From assembly GCF_001571305.1 (NCBI RefSeq), contig NZ_BCTN01000008.1, forward strand, positions 62,001 through 126,000: a DNA stretch of 64,000 nt, read 5' to 3'. Positions 11,389 to 22,644 of the stretch are shown piece by piece. The stretch's first letter is position 1. Every line of letters starts with the position of its first letter. The notes beneath the pieces were generated by a model. It searched no databases. It saw only the letters and a program-made list of their open reading frames with translations, and was not told the DNA's origin. The translations under genes were made by a program, and so were the position numbers. The stretch is from Erwinia persicina NBRC 102418. GTDB taxonomy: Bacteria > Pseudomonadota > Gammaproteobacteria > Enterobacterales > Enterobacteriaceae.

Positions 11389-11392
<4 letters not shown>
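10661..11392 (+). CDS. glrG: outer-membrane lipoprotein GlrG (QseG)
   Basis: Lipoprotein encoded between kinase and regulator; in E. coli QseG interacts with the GlrK/QseE kinase and has been linked to effector delivery in pathogenic strains. The signal peptide ends in a lipobox LLACS with lipidated Cys31. The mature part carries the family segment NPLYWLRAIDCG and a coiled-coil C-terminal third (around residues 160-210), ending in a low-complexity acidic tail. Length 243 against 237. The ATG overlaps the glrK stop (TAATG), and the stop overlaps the glrR start (ATGA), so all three are translationally coupled. Confidence 0.9.
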
Positions 11393-12723
<1,331 letters not shown>

Positions 12724-12775
12724 TTTTCACTGCGGTTAGCCCGTCCGGTTATGGTAGTTTATCTGCCTGAAAAGA

Positions 12776-13239
<464 letters not shown>

Positions 13240-13255
13240 ACCGCCCGTGACTGCT

Positions 13256-13290
13256 CAGGGGCTTGTCGGTTCAGGCCCCTGTTGTTATTT
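13256..13290 (+). terminator. glnB terminator (weak)
   Basis: A 7-bp stem CAGGGGC / GCCCCTG (13256-13281) encloses a 12-base loop, followed by TTGTTATTT. The interrupted T tract makes this a moderate terminator at best. Confidence 0.55.
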
Positions 13291-13396
13291 CTCCCCCGTC
13301 TTTCCCCCTTCCTTTGACAATCGCTCTCCTGTCCGGACAATAAGCCCCCCGAAGCCTTCAGGCTGAACTGCCACTTTTCAACAGTTAAGGACGATT

Positions 13397-15307
13397 ATGG
13401 CTATCACCCGCCGCGATTTTCTCAACGGCGTCGCGATCACCGTCGCTGCCGGTATGACCCCCCTGCAGATATTACAAGCCTCGCCGCGACAGGCGCAAAA
13501 GACGCTGTACTATCCACCTTCGCTTACCGGCCTGCGCGGCAACCATCCGGGATCTTTTGAAAATGCCCACCGTCTGGGTCGCGATAATGTGGCGTTTGAC
13601 TTCGCCTCTCAGCCGGTCACGGAAGCCTACGATCTGGTGGTGGTCGGGGCCGGGATCAGCGGTCTGGCTGCCGCCTGTTTCTGGCAGCAGCTTCATGGCA
13701 AACAGCAGCGTATTTTGTTGATTGATAATCATGATGACTTTGGCGGGCATGCTAAACGCAATGAGCTTAACGGGGACGGCGGCACCCTGCTGGGTTATGG
13801 CGGCAGCGAATCCTTCCAGTCTCCGCGCTCCAATTTCAGCCCGGTGGTGATGGATCTGATTCACTCCCTCGGCATCAGCCTTGACGGTATGGAGCAGGGC
13901 TTTGATAGAACCTTCTACCCGGATCTGGGCCTCAGCCGTGGCGTTTACTTTGACAGGAAAAATTTCGGCGTGGACAAAGTGGTCAGCGGCGATCCGGGCA
14001 GGGTAGTGGCCGACGATATTCCGCGTGACCGGCTTAACGGGCGTTCGTGGCAGGCCTTTATTAATGATTTCCCGCTGCCTGAAAGCGACCGTGAGGCGCT
14101 GATTGCGCTGCATACGGTACCGAAGGATTATCTGCCAGGTCTGAGCCAGCAGGAAAAGGTGGCCTGGCTGGATAAGCACAGCTACAGCACCTTCCTGCGT
14201 GAAAAAGTGGGTTTAAGCGAACAGGCCATCCGTTACTTCCAGCAGTCGACCAACGATTTTCAGGCCGTCGGTATTGATGCCACCGCCTGTAGCGACGCGC
14301 GTATCTGCGACCTTCCCGGCCTGGACGGTATGGGATTGCCGCCACTCGATGCGGAATCTCAGGCCGATCTTGACGATCCCTATGTCTTCCACTTTCCGGA
14401 CGGGAACGCCACGCTGGCCCGTCTGATGGTGCGCAAACTCATTCCGGGCGTCACCTCCGCCGGGCAGAATATGAATGATATCGTGCAGGCGACGTTTGAC
14501 TACAGCCAGTTAGATCGACCGGATTCCCCCGTCAGACTGCGCCTCAACAGCACCGGAATGCAGGTGGTGAACGTCGATAACCACGCTGAGGTGAGCTATA
14601 TCACCGGCGATACGCTGACCCGGGTTCGTGCCGGCCGGGTGATAATGGCCGGTTATAACATGATGATCCCCTATCTGGTGCCGCAGATGTCGCCCGCGCA
14701 GCAGGAGGCGCTGAAGCAGAACGTTAAGGCACCGCTGGTCTACAGCAAGGTGAAGATTGCCAACTGGCAGCCGTTTATGCAGCTGGGCATCCACGAGTTT
14801 TATGCGCCAGGCGCACCTTACTCCCGTGTTAAGCTCGACTATCCGGTAAGCCTGGGCGGTTATCACCACCCGCACGATCCTCAGCAGCCCATCGGACTGC
14901 ATATGGTGTATGTGCCGACGCTACCGGGCAGCGGACTCAGCCCGCGTGAGCAGTCGCGCAAAGGACGCGCCATGCTGCTGGGCACGCCGTTTGAGGTGCA
15001 TGAACAGATGATCCGTGAACAGCTGCAGGCGATGCTCGGCCCGGCAGGTTTCGACCATCAGCGTGATATCCAGGCGATCACCGTTAACCGCTGGTCACAC
15101 GGCTACTCTTATGCCCTGAGCGGCATGTTTGATGATGAAGAAGAGGCACAGCGGACTATCGAACGCGCCCGTGCGCCCGTTGGTCATATTTTCATTGCCA
15201 ACGCCGACGCCGACTGGAGCCCTTACGCACACTCGGCTATCGATCAGGCCTGGCGGGCGGTCAATGAGCCGGCAGGTGGCACGTCAGCCCCGGGGGAAGC
15301 GTCATGA
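13397..15307 (+). CDS. Tat-exported FAD-dependent oxidoreductase, spermidine-dehydrogenase-like
   Basis: A 636-residue protein with a twin-arginine signal (ITRRDFLNG at residues 3-11, hydrophobic stretch to about 28), so it is folded with cofactor and exported to the periplasm. A dinucleotide-binding motif VVVGAGISGLAAACFW (about residues 81-96) and the acidic end of strand 2 (LLIDNHDDFGGHAKRNE) mark an FAD site. The overall organisation resembles the periplasmic SpdH-type spermidine dehydrogenases; this assignment is from memory and substrate is not proven. Its stop overlaps the start of a three-haem cytochrome c, the expected electron acceptor. Not part of the E. coli backbone, where glnB is followed by other genes. 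Confidence 0.65.
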   Translation: MAITRRDFLNGVAITVAAGMTPLQILQASPRQAQKTLYYPPSLTGLRGNHPGSFENAHRLGRDNVAFDFASQPVTEAYDLVVVGAGISGLAAACFWQQLHGKQQRILLIDNHDDFGGHAKRNELNGDGGTLLGYGGSESFQSPRSNFSPVVMDLIHSLGISLDGMEQGFDRTFYPDLGLSRGVYFDRKNFGVDKVVSGDPGRVVADDIPRDRLNGRSWQAFINDFPLPESDREALIALHTVPKDYLPGLSQQEKVAWLDKHSYSTFLREKVGLSEQAIRYFQQSTNDFQAVGIDATACSDARICDLPGLDGMGLPPLDAESQADLDDPYVFHFPDGNATLARLMVRKLIPGVTSAGQNMNDIVQATFDYSQLDRPDSPVRLRLNSTGMQVVNVDNHAEVSYITGDTLTRVRAGRVIMAGYNMMIPYLVPQMSPAQQEALKQNVKAPLVYSKVKIANWQPFMQLGIHEFYAPGAPYSRVKLDYPVSLGGYHHPHDPQQPIGLHMVYVPTLPGSGLSPREQSRKGRAMLLGTPFEVHEQMIREQLQAMLGPAGFDHQRDIQAITVNRWSHGYSYALSGMFDDEEEAQRTIERARAPVGHIFIANADADWSPYAHSAIDQAWRAVNEPAGGTSAPGEAS

Positions 15308-16473
15308 AGAGGGTCATCTTCAGCCTGATGTTACTGGCGGGCGGCCCTAGCTGGGCGATGTCGCCAGGGGAATATGTGGCAAAAGCTGGCGACTGCACGG
15401 CCTGCCATACCGCGCAGGGGGGCGTACCGATGGCAGGCGGGCTGCGCTTTGTCACGCCGGTAGGGGATATTTACAGCACCAATATAACCCCTGATAAACA
15501 ACACGGCATTGGATGGTACACGTTTGCAGAGTTTGACCGGGCGATGCGACAGGGTGTAGCCCGTGACGGTCATCGTCTTTATCCGGCCATGCCCTACACC
15601 GCCTATGCAAAAATGAGCGAGGCGGATATGCACGCGCTGTACGACTTTCTGCTGCGGGAGGTGCCCGCCAGCAGCCAGGCGAACCGCGACAGCGACATTC
15701 CCTGGCTGCTGTCGGCGCGCTGGCCGCTGGGCATCTGGAACGTACTGTTCCATGAAGACCGCCGTTATCAGCCTGATGCGCAGCAGAGTGCGCAATGGAA
15801 CCGGGGGGCTTACCTTGTGCAGGGGGCAGGACACTGCGGGAGTTGCCACACGCCGCGCGGCTGGGGAATGCAGGAGCAGGCGCTGGATCAGCAGGGTGAG
15901 AGCTATCTCAGCGGCGCAGAGCTGGACGGCTGGTATGCTCCCTCGCTGAGGGGATTGCCGGTGGAAGAGCTGGTGGCGCTGTTGAAAACCGGGCGTAGTG
16001 CACGGGGCGCGGTAGCGGGACCGATGGCGGACGTGGTCACCCACAGTACTCAGTATCTGACGGAGGCCGACCTCACCAGTATTGCCGTCTATCTGCGGAG
16101 TCTGCCTGCGGCGCCGGCAGCCCGCAGTCAGCCCGCCACGCCTTCCGCTGCAGGGGGGAAAATCTATGCCATGTACTGTTCAACCTGCCACGGCAGTGAG
16201 GGCGAGGGCAACGCTCACACCATTCCTGCGCTGGCGGGGAATGCCACCCTGACGGCGGACAATCCGCTGACCGCGCTGCGCGTGGTGCTGGACGGCGCAC
16301 AGACGCCTGTCACACAGCAGGGGATGGCACAGACGATGCCGGGTTACGGCTGGGCGCTGAATGATGTTCAGATGGCCGAACTGATGAACTATGTGCGGCA
16401 CAGCTGGGGTAATCAGGCTTCAGGCGTGAAACCTGCACAGGTGGCTGAGGCACGACATTTGAAGGAGAAGTAA
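15304..16473 (+). CDS. three-haem cytochrome c electron-transfer subunit
   Basis: A 389-residue secreted cytochrome c: a signal peptide (residues 1-18, cut near SWAMS) precedes three haem-c sites, CTACH (about 31-35), CGSCH (about 179-183) and CSTCH (about 297-301). This three-domain pattern is that of cytochrome subunits paired with periplasmic alcohol, sorbitol and gluconate dehydrogenases, which pass electrons to ubiquinol oxidase. ATG 15304 overlaps the stop of the FAD protein (ATGA), strongly suggesting one complex. There is no clear C-terminal membrane anchor. Haem attachment would need the Ccm system, not visible here. Confidence 0.8.
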   Translation: MKRVIFSLMLLAGGPSWAMSPGEYVAKAGDCTACHTAQGGVPMAGGLRFVTPVGDIYSTNITPDKQHGIGWYTFAEFDRAMRQGVARDGHRLYPAMPYTAYAKMSEADMHALYDFLLREVPASSQANRDSDIPWLLSARWPLGIWNVLFHEDRRYQPDAQQSAQWNRGAYLVQGAGHCGSCHTPRGWGMQEQALDQQGESYLSGAELDGWYAPSLRGLPVEELVALLKTGRSARGAVAGPMADVVTHSTQYLTEADLTSIAVYLRSLPAAPAARSQPATPSAAGGKIYAMYCSTCHGSEGEGNAHTIPALAGNATLTADNPLTALRVVLDGAQTPVTQQGMAQTMPGYGWALNDVQMAELMNYVRHSWGNQASGVKPAQVAEARHLKEK

Positions 16474-16483
16474 TGCGAAAAGG

Positions 16484-16542
16484 CATCCGGAGCTAAACGG
16501 ATGGGAAGCACCCGCCTGCTGCTGACGTTCAGCAGCAGGCGG
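16484..16542. terminator. hairpins between convergent cytochrome c and hmp genes
   Basis: A perfect 14-bp stem (arms 16512-16525 and 16529-16542, loop CGT) built of CTGCTG/CAGCAG repeats lies between two converging genes, with a smaller CATCCG/CGGATG hairpin (16484-16503) beside it. Neither is followed by a clean T run, so a role as a bidirectional transcription stop is plausible but not certain. Confidence 0.5.
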
Positions 16543-16563
16543 CCTTATCGCGCAGGGGCAGGA

Positions 16564-17748
16564 TTACAGCGTCTTGTGCGGACCAAAGACTTCATAATGA
16601 ATGCGATCTTGCGTTACGCCCAGTTCGAGCAGGCGTTTCTCTATCAGCTCCATAAAGGCCAGCGGACCGCACAGATAATATTGCATGGCTGGATCGCTCA
16701 GACGGGATTCCAGCGGCAGCAGGTTCATCAGCCCGCGACTGTCGTAACGGCCCTTATCCTGCTCCTGCGGATGGTTGTACCAGATATGCTGCCAGAACTG
16801 CGGTAACTCTGCGCCCAGGCCCGCCACTTCGTCAGCAAAAGCATGAGTCGTACCGTTTTCTGTCGCGTGGAGCCACTGAACGCCGGAAGGATGTTTGTCG
16901 GCAGCCAGCTGGTTCAGCATGGCCAGCATCGGCGTCAGGCCCACGCCGCCGGAAATCAGCGTCACCGGCGTGTCAGGGGTAATATCCAGGAAGAAATCCC
17001 CGGCGGGCGGTGCCAGATGAACCCGCTGGCCGGGCTGCTGCTGATGCAGCCAGCTGGAGAGAACGCCCCCCTCCTCATGACGAACGGCAATGCGGTAGTC
17101 GCGACCGTTTGGCGTGCGGGTCAGTGAGTACTGACGGATTTCCTGATTGGCAAAAGAGGGATCTTTCACCCACAGTGCCAGATATTGTCCGGCTTTGTAG
17201 TCCGCGACGGGCTGACCGTCCGTTGGCGTCAGAATAAAACTTTTTATCACGGCACTTTGTGGGGTGATCTCACTGATGACAAACTCACGCTGGCCGCCCC
17301 GCCAGCCCCCGACTTTCTCCTCGGTCTCTTCATAAATCTGCTCTTCGCGCTGGACAAAAATCCCTGCCAGCACGCCATAGGCTTTGCTCCAGGCTTCAAG
17401 GACTTCCTCTCCGGGATGCAACATTTCATCAATGCTCGCCAGCAGGTGCTTACCGACAATAGGATACTGATCCGGGCGGATCGCAAAGCTGGTATGTTTC
17501 TGGGCGATCTTTTCTACCGCAGGGCCCAGGGCGGCAAGGTTATCCAGGTGACTGGCGTAGGCGCAGACGGCATTAAACAGCGCTTCTGGCTGGTTGCCGG
17601 TGCTCTGATTGCTCATATTGAAAATGTCTTTCAGTTCAGGATTATGGCTGAACATTCGCTGATAGAAATGGGCGGCCAGGCGCGGGCCGAGTGCAGCAAT
17701 GGCGGGAATGGTGGATTTCACAGTAGCAATGGTTTGGCTGTCCAGCAT
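16564..17748 (-). CDS. hmp: flavohaemoprotein, nitric oxide dioxygenase
   Basis: Converts NO and O2 to nitrate using NAD(P)H. The N-terminal globin domain (about 1-140) has the proximal haem histidine region and the E. coli-like start [15 protein letters not shown]. It is followed by an FAD-binding ferredoxin-reductase domain ([11 protein letters not shown]) and an NAD-binding domain ([28 protein letters not shown]). The start at 17748 is preceded by AAGGAG; the longer frame from 17778 adds an unconserved ten residues and overlaps the promoter. Length 394-395 (E. coli 396). Divergent from glyA as in E. coli; an NsrR-like site lies upstream. Confidence 0.97.
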   Translation of the reverse strand: MLDSQTIATVKSTIPAIAALGPRLAAHFYQRMFSHNPELKDIFNMSNQSTGNQPEALFNAVCAYASHLDNLAALGPAVEKIAQKHTSFAIRPDQYPIVGKHLLASIDEMLHPGEEVLEAWSKAYGVLAGIFVQREEQIYEETEEKVGGWRGGQREFVISEITPQSAVIKSFILTPTDGQPVADYKAGQYLALWVKDPSFANQEIRQYSLTRTPNGRDYRIAVRHEEGGVLSSWLHQQQPGQRVHLAPPAGDFFLDITPDTPVTLISGGVGLTPMLAMLNQLAADKHPSGVQWLHATENGTTHAFADEVAGLGAELPQFWQHIWYNHPQEQDKGRYDSRGLMNLLPLESRLSDPAMQYYLCGPLAFMELIEKRLLELGVTQDRIHYEVFGPHKTL

Positions 17749-17772
17749 GGCGTGCTCCTTAGCAGGGATTAT

Positions 17773-17796
17773 AAACATGTATTTTAAATATATCTT
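17773..17796 (-). promoter_or_regulatory. NsrR operator upstream of hmp
   Basis: Read on the minus strand, the 24 bases begin AAGATATATTT and end AAATACATGTTT, close to the NsrR palindrome (AAGATGCATTT and its mirror). The site sits 25 bp upstream of the hmp ATG, where NsrR would block transcription until it senses NO through its iron-sulfur cluster. Confidence 0.72.
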
Positions 17797-17954
17797 ATAA
17801 CCGCGCAGCTAATTCTGTAAATACACCTTATGAGTTAAGGGGTATTTTTTCGCACGTAACATCCGCTTCAGAACAACAGCCTGTCTGCGGCGGGCGAGGA
17901 TACGCCCCGATCGGGGGCTGGCAGAAAAGTGTAACTAACCCTTGCCATTCCTGA

Positions 17955-17970
17955 AGCCAATCGTTTGCGT
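17955..17970 (+). promoter_or_regulatory. PurR operator of glyA
   Basis: AGCCAATCGTTTGCGT: the right half CGTTTGCGT is a perfect PurR half-site and the left half is partly matched. PurR control of glyA is known in E. coli. It lies 112 bp before the glyA start. Confidence 0.65.
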
Positions 17971-18002
17971 AAAAAGGCGGCCGTGATGCTATTCAACGGG
18001 TG

Positions 18003-18043
18003 GGTAAACAGTTTAAACTGTTTACCATCACCCCCAACGGGGG
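18003..18043 (+). repeat. 24-bp perfect palindrome and hairpin in the glyA leader
   Basis: A perfect 24-bp palindrome (18003-18026; half-site GGTAAACAGTTT followed by its exact complement) is followed by a hairpin CCCCC-AAC-GGGGG (about 18031-18043). Both lie between the PurR box and the glyA start at 18082. I do not recognise the palindrome as a known operator. The 333-bp hmp-glyA gap otherwise holds the NsrR and PurR sites. Confidence 0.6.
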
Positions 18044-18081
18044 CATTCATTATTGAAAGTCAGTTGAGTCAGGAGATGCAG

Positions 18082-19335
18082 ATGTTAAAGCGTGAAATGA
18101 ACATTGCCGATTACGATGCCGAATTATGGCAGGCAATGGAGCAGGAGAAAGTGCGTCAGGAAGAGCATATCGAGCTGATTGCCTCTGAGAACTACACCAG
18201 CCCACGCGTGATGCAGGCTCAGGGATCTCAGTTGACCAACAAGTATGCGGAAGGGTATCCGGGCAAACGCTATTACGGTGGCTGTGAGTATGTGGATATC
18301 GTTGAGCAGCTGGCTATTGACCGTGCTAAAGCGCTGTTCGGTGCCGATTACGCTAACGTGCAACCGCACTCAGGTTCTCAGGCGAACTTTGCCGTTTATA
18401 CCGCGCTGCTGCAGCCGGGCGATACGATTCTGGGCATGAATCTGGCCCACGGTGGTCACCTGACACACGGTTCGCCGGTTAACCTGTCCGGTAAATTGTA
18501 TAACGTCATCCCTTACGGCATCGATGAAACCGGTAAAATTGATTACAACGAACTGGCTGAGCTGGCGAAAAAACACCAGCCGAAAATGATCGTTGGCGGC
18601 TTCTCTGCTTATTCTGGCGTGTGCGACTGGGCCAAAATGCGTGAAATCGCTGATACGGTAGGGGCTTACCTCTTCGTCGATATGGCGCACGTTGCCGGTC
18701 TGATTGCCGCTGATGTCTATCCTAACCCGGTTCCTCATGCGCATATCGTGACGTCGACTACCCACAAAACCCTGGCCGGCCCGCGTGGCGGTCTGATCCT
18801 GGCGCATGGCGGTGACGAAGATTTTTATAAGAAGCTGAACTCTGCCGTCTTCCCTGGTGGCCAGGGCGGCCCGCTGATGCACGTTATCGCGGGTAAAGCC
18901 GTGGCCTTCAAAGAAGCGATGGAGCCTGAGTTCAAAATCTATCAGCAGCAGGTAGCTAAAAACGCCAAAGCAATGGTAGAAGTGTTCCTGGCGCGTGGCT
19001 ATAACGTGGTTTCCGGCGGTACGCACAACCATCTGTTCCTGCTGGACCTGGTGGACAAAAATCTGACCGGTAAAGAAGCGGATGCTGCCCTGGGCCGTGC
19101 CAACATTACCGTGAACAAAAACAGCGTCCCTAACGACCCGAAAAGCCCGTTTGTCACCTCCGGTATTCGTATCGGTTCCCCGGCGGTGACCCGTCGCGGC
19201 TTTAAAGAAGCGGAAGTCCGCGAACTGGCAGGCTGGATCAGCGATATTCTTGACAATATCAATGACGAAGGCGTGAGCGAGCGCGTGAAGAAGCAGGTAC
19301 TGGATGTCTGCGCGCGCTTCCCGGTTTACGCATAA
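18082..19335 (+). CDS. glyA: serine hydroxymethyltransferase
   Basis: PLP enzyme that interconverts serine and glycine with tetrahydrofolate, the main source of one-carbon units for purine and thymidylate synthesis. It is 417 residues, as in E. coli, and begins [16 protein letters not shown]. The PLP lysine lies in [12 protein letters not shown], and [12 protein letters not shown] and NPVPHAH are family signatures. The start at 18082 has AGGAG seven bases upstream; the longer frame from 17965 runs back through the PurR box and is not coding. Divergent from hmp and followed by a strong terminator. Confidence 0.98.
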   Translation: MLKREMNIADYDAELWQAMEQEKVRQEEHIELIASENYTSPRVMQAQGSQLTNKYAEGYPGKRYYGGCEYVDIVEQLAIDRAKALFGADYANVQPHSGSQANFAVYTALLQPGDTILGMNLAHGGHLTHGSPVNLSGKLYNVIPYGIDETGKIDYNELAELAKKHQPKMIVGGFSAYSGVCDWAKMREIADTVGAYLFVDMAHVAGLIAADVYPNPVPHAHIVTSTTHKTLAGPRGGLILAHGGDEDFYKKLNSAVFPGGQGGPLMHVIAGKAVAFKEAMEPEFKIYQQQVAKNAKAMVEVFLARGYNVVSGGTHNHLFLLDLVDKNLTGKEADAALGRANITVNKNSVPNDPKSPFVTSGIRIGSPAVTRRGFKEAEVRELAGWISDILDNINDEGVSERVKKQVLDVCARFPVYA

Positions 19336-19379
19336 CCTGAGCCTGTTTCCCCGGCGTCGTGGGGGAGCCTGATCGCAGA

Positions 19380-19412
19380 TAGCGGGACACCAACGTGTCC
19401 CGCTATTTTTTT
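19380..19412 (+). terminator. glyA intrinsic terminator
   Basis: An 11-bp perfect stem TAGCGGGACAC / GTGTCCCGCTA with a CAAC loop (19380-19405), followed by seven T. Confidence 0.93.
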
Positions 19413-19458
19413 ATCCTCCTTCACGGTGTACATTAGCCTCCACTTTGTCGGAGGGAAA

Positions 19459-20595
19459 ATGGCGATACGTTCCACGTACTGGCTTGGACTGAGCTACTTC
19501 ACCTACTTTTTCGCCTATGGCGTCTATCTGCCTTTCTGGGGCGTCTGGTTAAAAGACAGCGGCCTGCAGCCGGAAAAGATCGGTCTGTTACTGGGATGCG
19601 GTATGATTGCGCGGTTTGTCGGTAGTCTGGTGATCGCGTCACGCGTCACCCATCCTTCCCGACTGATTACGGTGCTGCGCCTGCTGGCGCTCCTTACCCT
19701 GCTGTTTGCGCTGGGCTTTTGGGCGGGTTCCCAGTGGTTATGGCTGCTGCTGATCATGGTGGGCTTCAACCTGTTCTTCTCGCCGCTGGTTCCCCTGAGT
19801 GATGCACTGGCCGCCACATGGCAGCGGCAGATTGCGCTAGCCTACGGTCCGGTGCGGCTCTGGGGATCGCTGGCTTTTGTCATCAGCTCGGCTCTGACCG
19901 GCGTACTGGTGACCCACTTTTCCTACCATGCCATTCTGGTGCTGCTGTGTGTGGGCTGCGGGGCGATGATCGGCGGGATGATGCTGCGGCCGGCGGTGAT
20001 GCCGGTGGGGACAGAAAAACAGGCGCAGCATGCCGGATGGACACAGTGGAAGCAGATGCTGAGTGAGAACGCTGTCTGGCGTTTCCTGCTGTGCGTGACG
20101 CTGATGCAGGGCGCACATGCGGCTTATTACGGATTCAGCGCCATCTACTGGCAGGAGGCGGGCTATTCGTCAGGCACGGTAGGCTACCTGTGGTCGCTGG
20201 GGGTAGTGGCTGAAATCGTCATTTTTGCCGCCAGTAACCGGCTATTCTGCCGCTGGAGCGCGAGTGATCTGCTGCTGCTCTCCTGTATTTCTGCGCTGAT
20301 ACGCTGGAGCATCATGGCGTCATCCACCGAACTGGGCTGGCTGATCGCCGCACAGCTCCTCCATTGTGGCAGTTTTACGCTTTGTCATCTGGCCGCGATG
20401 CGCTTTATTGCTGCCCGTGACGGCGGAGAGGTTATCCGGCTCCAGTCCGTCTATTCGGCGCTGGCAATGGGCGGCGGTATCGCCCTGATGACCATGGTCT
20501 GTGGCGTGCTGTTCCAGCATCTGCAGGGGGGCGTATTCTGGGTGATGGCGCTGCTGGTCGTGCCGGTGCTTTTTCTGCGGCCAAAAGTCAGCTGA
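19459..20595 (+). CDS. hcaT: MFS transporter, HcaT-like (3-phenylpropionate family)
   Basis: Twelve-segment major facilitator of 378 residues (E. coli HcaT 379), proposed to import 3-phenylpropionic acid. Conserved stretches include YFTYFFAYGVYLPFWGVWLK, GFNLFFSPLVPLSDALA and QGAHAAYYGFSAIYWQ. The start at 19459 is preceded by GGAGGG. In E. coli it neighbours the hca catabolic genes, but no hca genes are present here, so the substrate may differ. It ends immediately next to the convergent csiE stop, with no bases between them. Confidence 0.85.
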   Translation: MAIRSTYWLGLSYFTYFFAYGVYLPFWGVWLKDSGLQPEKIGLLLGCGMIARFVGSLVIASRVTHPSRLITVLRLLALLTLLFALGFWAGSQWLWLLLIMVGFNLFFSPLVPLSDALAATWQRQIALAYGPVRLWGSLAFVISSALTGVLVTHFSYHAILVLLCVGCGAMIGGMMLRPAVMPVGTEKQAQHAGWTQWKQMLSENAVWRFLLCVTLMQGAHAAYYGFSAIYWQEAGYSSGTVGYLWSLGVVAEIVIFAASNRLFCRWSASDLLLLSCISALIRWSIMASSTELGWLIAAQLLHCGSFTLCHLAAMRFIAARDGGEVIRLQSVYSALAMGGGIALMTMVCGVLFQHLQGGVFWVMALLVVPVLFLRPKVS

Positions 20596-21864
20596 CTACG
20601 ACTCCAGCAGCGTGCGGATACTGCGCTGCTGGTGTTCTCCCAGCGGCAGTTCCGCATGGATCAGCGGGGGAGAGTAGAGCGGCAGTGGGGTGGCATAGGG
20701 AGTGATCACCAGTGCGATGCCCTTCGGCGCGCTGTGACGCTGAAAATCGGCAACATCCTGATATTTGATATTCAGCGGCAGCAGCGTCAGTTCGCGTAGC
20801 TGCTGTTCGACCTGACGTTCCAGCTCCCGATCGTGGCCGATCAGCAGCAGCACCTGTTTTTCCTGCAGGGCGCTTTCCTGCATCAGCCACGCACCGAAAA
20901 TAATCGCAATCAGCCCCATCTCTTCATCGCTGAACTGCACGCCGTACTGCTGCTCGAAAGCGGCCACCGCTTCACGGGTGGTGCGTAACAGACGGGGATA
21001 CTGCTGGGCGATATCCTCAACCAGACTGTGGTCGATGCCAATGGAGAACAGTGCGCGCTCCAGGGCTTGCGCCAGATGTGTATACAGCTGCGCGCTGAGA
21101 CCGTCATCATTACTGAACACCATGCCAGACAGCGCCTGAAAGCGCTGAATCAACAGCTGGACAGACTGCAGCAGCTGGCGTTCATGCTCCGCGTGGGGAT
21201 GTTGCAGCATCGGGATATGTAACTGGCTAAAGAGCAGGGTAAGCAGATCGCGCTCACCGGCGGTCGCCTGATAGCCGCGTTTGCGCCAGCAACGAACTAT
21301 CTCCTCCGCCAGCGCCGACTCACCTTTTCCTCTCAGCCACTGTTGCTGAACCGGGGTGAAGTCTGGCTGGCAGGGCCAGGCCAGCGTAAAACGCAGCCAG
21401 ACCTGCAGGAACTGAGCGTCACGGGGGCTGAACTCCCGCCCCAGGTGAAGTGAGCAGTGCTGGATAAGCGCCAGCAGATTGTGTTCATCGTATAACGCTT
21501 TATCAACGGATAGCGAATGAAGCCGCTGTCTGATGGTGCGGGAAAAATCATTATGAACAAATGACGGCGACAGACGCAGCGCGCGACGCAGGCTGTGGAG
21601 CAGACAGAGGCGGCGATCCAGATCCGTCCCGCAAAGTGACAGCGCTCCCTGACCGTCCTGTTCAATAACAAGATGGTGATAACGCTGAATTTCCTCTGCG
21701 ACCTTCGCTATATCTTGCCGGGTTACGGCGTGTTCCACTCCGTTAAGCTGGCAAACCGACGCCTCAGTAACCGAGGCGTCAGGAAGGCACAGCATTAAAA
21801 GTAGGTGGCAACGGCGCTGTTGACTGGACAGGACAGAAATTTCTGGTGAGTATGCACTCATCAT
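20596..21864 (-). CDS. csiE: stationary-phase-inducible protein CsiE
   Basis: Cytoplasmic protein of 422 residues (E. coli 426) with two PTS-regulation (PRD)-type domains but no PTS catalytic domain; function is unknown beyond induction in stationary phase under sigma-S and cAMP-CRP in E. coli. The region QLYTHLAQALERALFSIGID and the C-terminal QLRELTLLPLNIK are highly conserved. Two ATG codons in a row (21864 and 21861) leave the start uncertain by one residue. Tail-to-tail with hcaT. Confidence 0.9.
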   Translation of the reverse strand: MMSAYSPEISVLSSQQRRCHLLLMLCLPDASVTEASVCQLNGVEHAVTRQDIAKVAEEIQRYHHLVIEQDGQGALSLCGTDLDRRLCLLHSLRRALRLSPSFVHNDFSRTIRQRLHSLSVDKALYDEHNLLALIQHCSLHLGREFSPRDAQFLQVWLRFTLAWPCQPDFTPVQQQWLRGKGESALAEEIVRCWRKRGYQATAGERDLLTLLFSQLHIPMLQHPHAEHERQLLQSVQLLIQRFQALSGMVFSNDDGLSAQLYTHLAQALERALFSIGIDHSLVEDIAQQYPRLLRTTREAVAAFEQQYGVQFSDEEMGLIAIIFGAWLMQESALQEKQVLLLIGHDRELERQVEQQLRELTLLPLNIKYQDVADFQRHSAPKGIALVITPYATPLPLYSPPLIHAELPLGEHQQRSIRTLLES

Positions 21865-21987
21865 CTGTGATCCCAGTGACGATTAATTCTGCTAAGGATA
21901 GACTGGCCCACGGAGGCTGTGGCTCGGGAAGGCGCTTTTATTCAGAGCTTTTAAGACAGGTCACAAAAATAATCGACAAAAACTGAG

Positions 21988-22644
21988 GTGAGGGTTATTT
22001 TGTTATATTATAACAGAAGTGGAGCGTTCGGTGTCGTGCTGATGGCACTGGTGGCCCCGTATGCCGGTGCGCACCCGCACAGTTTTATCGATATGCATAC
22101 CACCCTCGTCCATCAGGGTGATCAGTTAACCGGGCTGAAAATGCGCTGGGTGATGGATGAAATTACCTCCGCTGATCTGTTATACGATGCCGGAACGGCA
22201 AAACCAGGCTCTGTGGTGTGGAAAAAACTGGCGGCAGAGGTGATGGCAAACGTACTGGGACAGCATTACTTCAGCGAGTTCTGGCACCAGAAGCAGCCGG
22301 TCAAGTTTGATAATCTGCCACCGGAATACCATCTGTCGCGTGAAGGGCCCAAGGCGGTGCTGGAGTTTATCCTGCCGCTGGCCCACCCCCAGGCGCTGAA
22401 AGGCCAGCGTTACCTTTTTTCCACCTTTGATCCGACGTACTTTGTTGATATGTATTACGATTCTGAAAAATCCCTGACCATCCCGACTGAACTGGCTTCG
22501 CAGTGCCGCTTCGAACTTCACACCCCAAAGCCGGATGCCTCCATGCAGGCCTATGCGCTGTCACTGGATAAAGCCGATGCACCCGCTGAAGAGATGGATC
22601 TGGGGCGGCAGTTTGCTCAGACGGTGACGTTGATATGTCAGTAA
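21988..22644 (+). CDS. DUF1007 periplasmic protein, ZevA-like
   Basis: Secreted protein of about 215 residues. A hydrophobic N-terminal segment ends near YAGAHPHSFIDM; the HPHSFID motif just after the signal is typical of DUF1007. The partner gene overlaps by ten bases and encodes a NicO-type metal transporter. In Haemophilus influenzae the equivalent pair ZevAB takes up zinc, so this is probably a periplasmic metal-delivery subunit. The start is unsure: GTG 21988 or TTG 22000, the latter having GAGGTGAGGG upstream. Zinc versus nickel or cobalt cannot be decided from sequence. Confidence 0.75.
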   Translation: MRVILLYYNRSGAFGVVLMALVAPYAGAHPHSFIDMHTTLVHQGDQLTGLKMRWVMDEITSADLLYDAGTAKPGSVVWKKLAAEVMANVLGQHYFSEFWHQKQPVKFDNLPPEYHLSREGPKAVLEFILPLAHPQALKGQRYLFSTFDPTYFVDMYYDSEKSLTIPTELASQCRFELHTPKPDASMQAYALSLDKADAPAEEMDLGRQFAQTVTLICQ

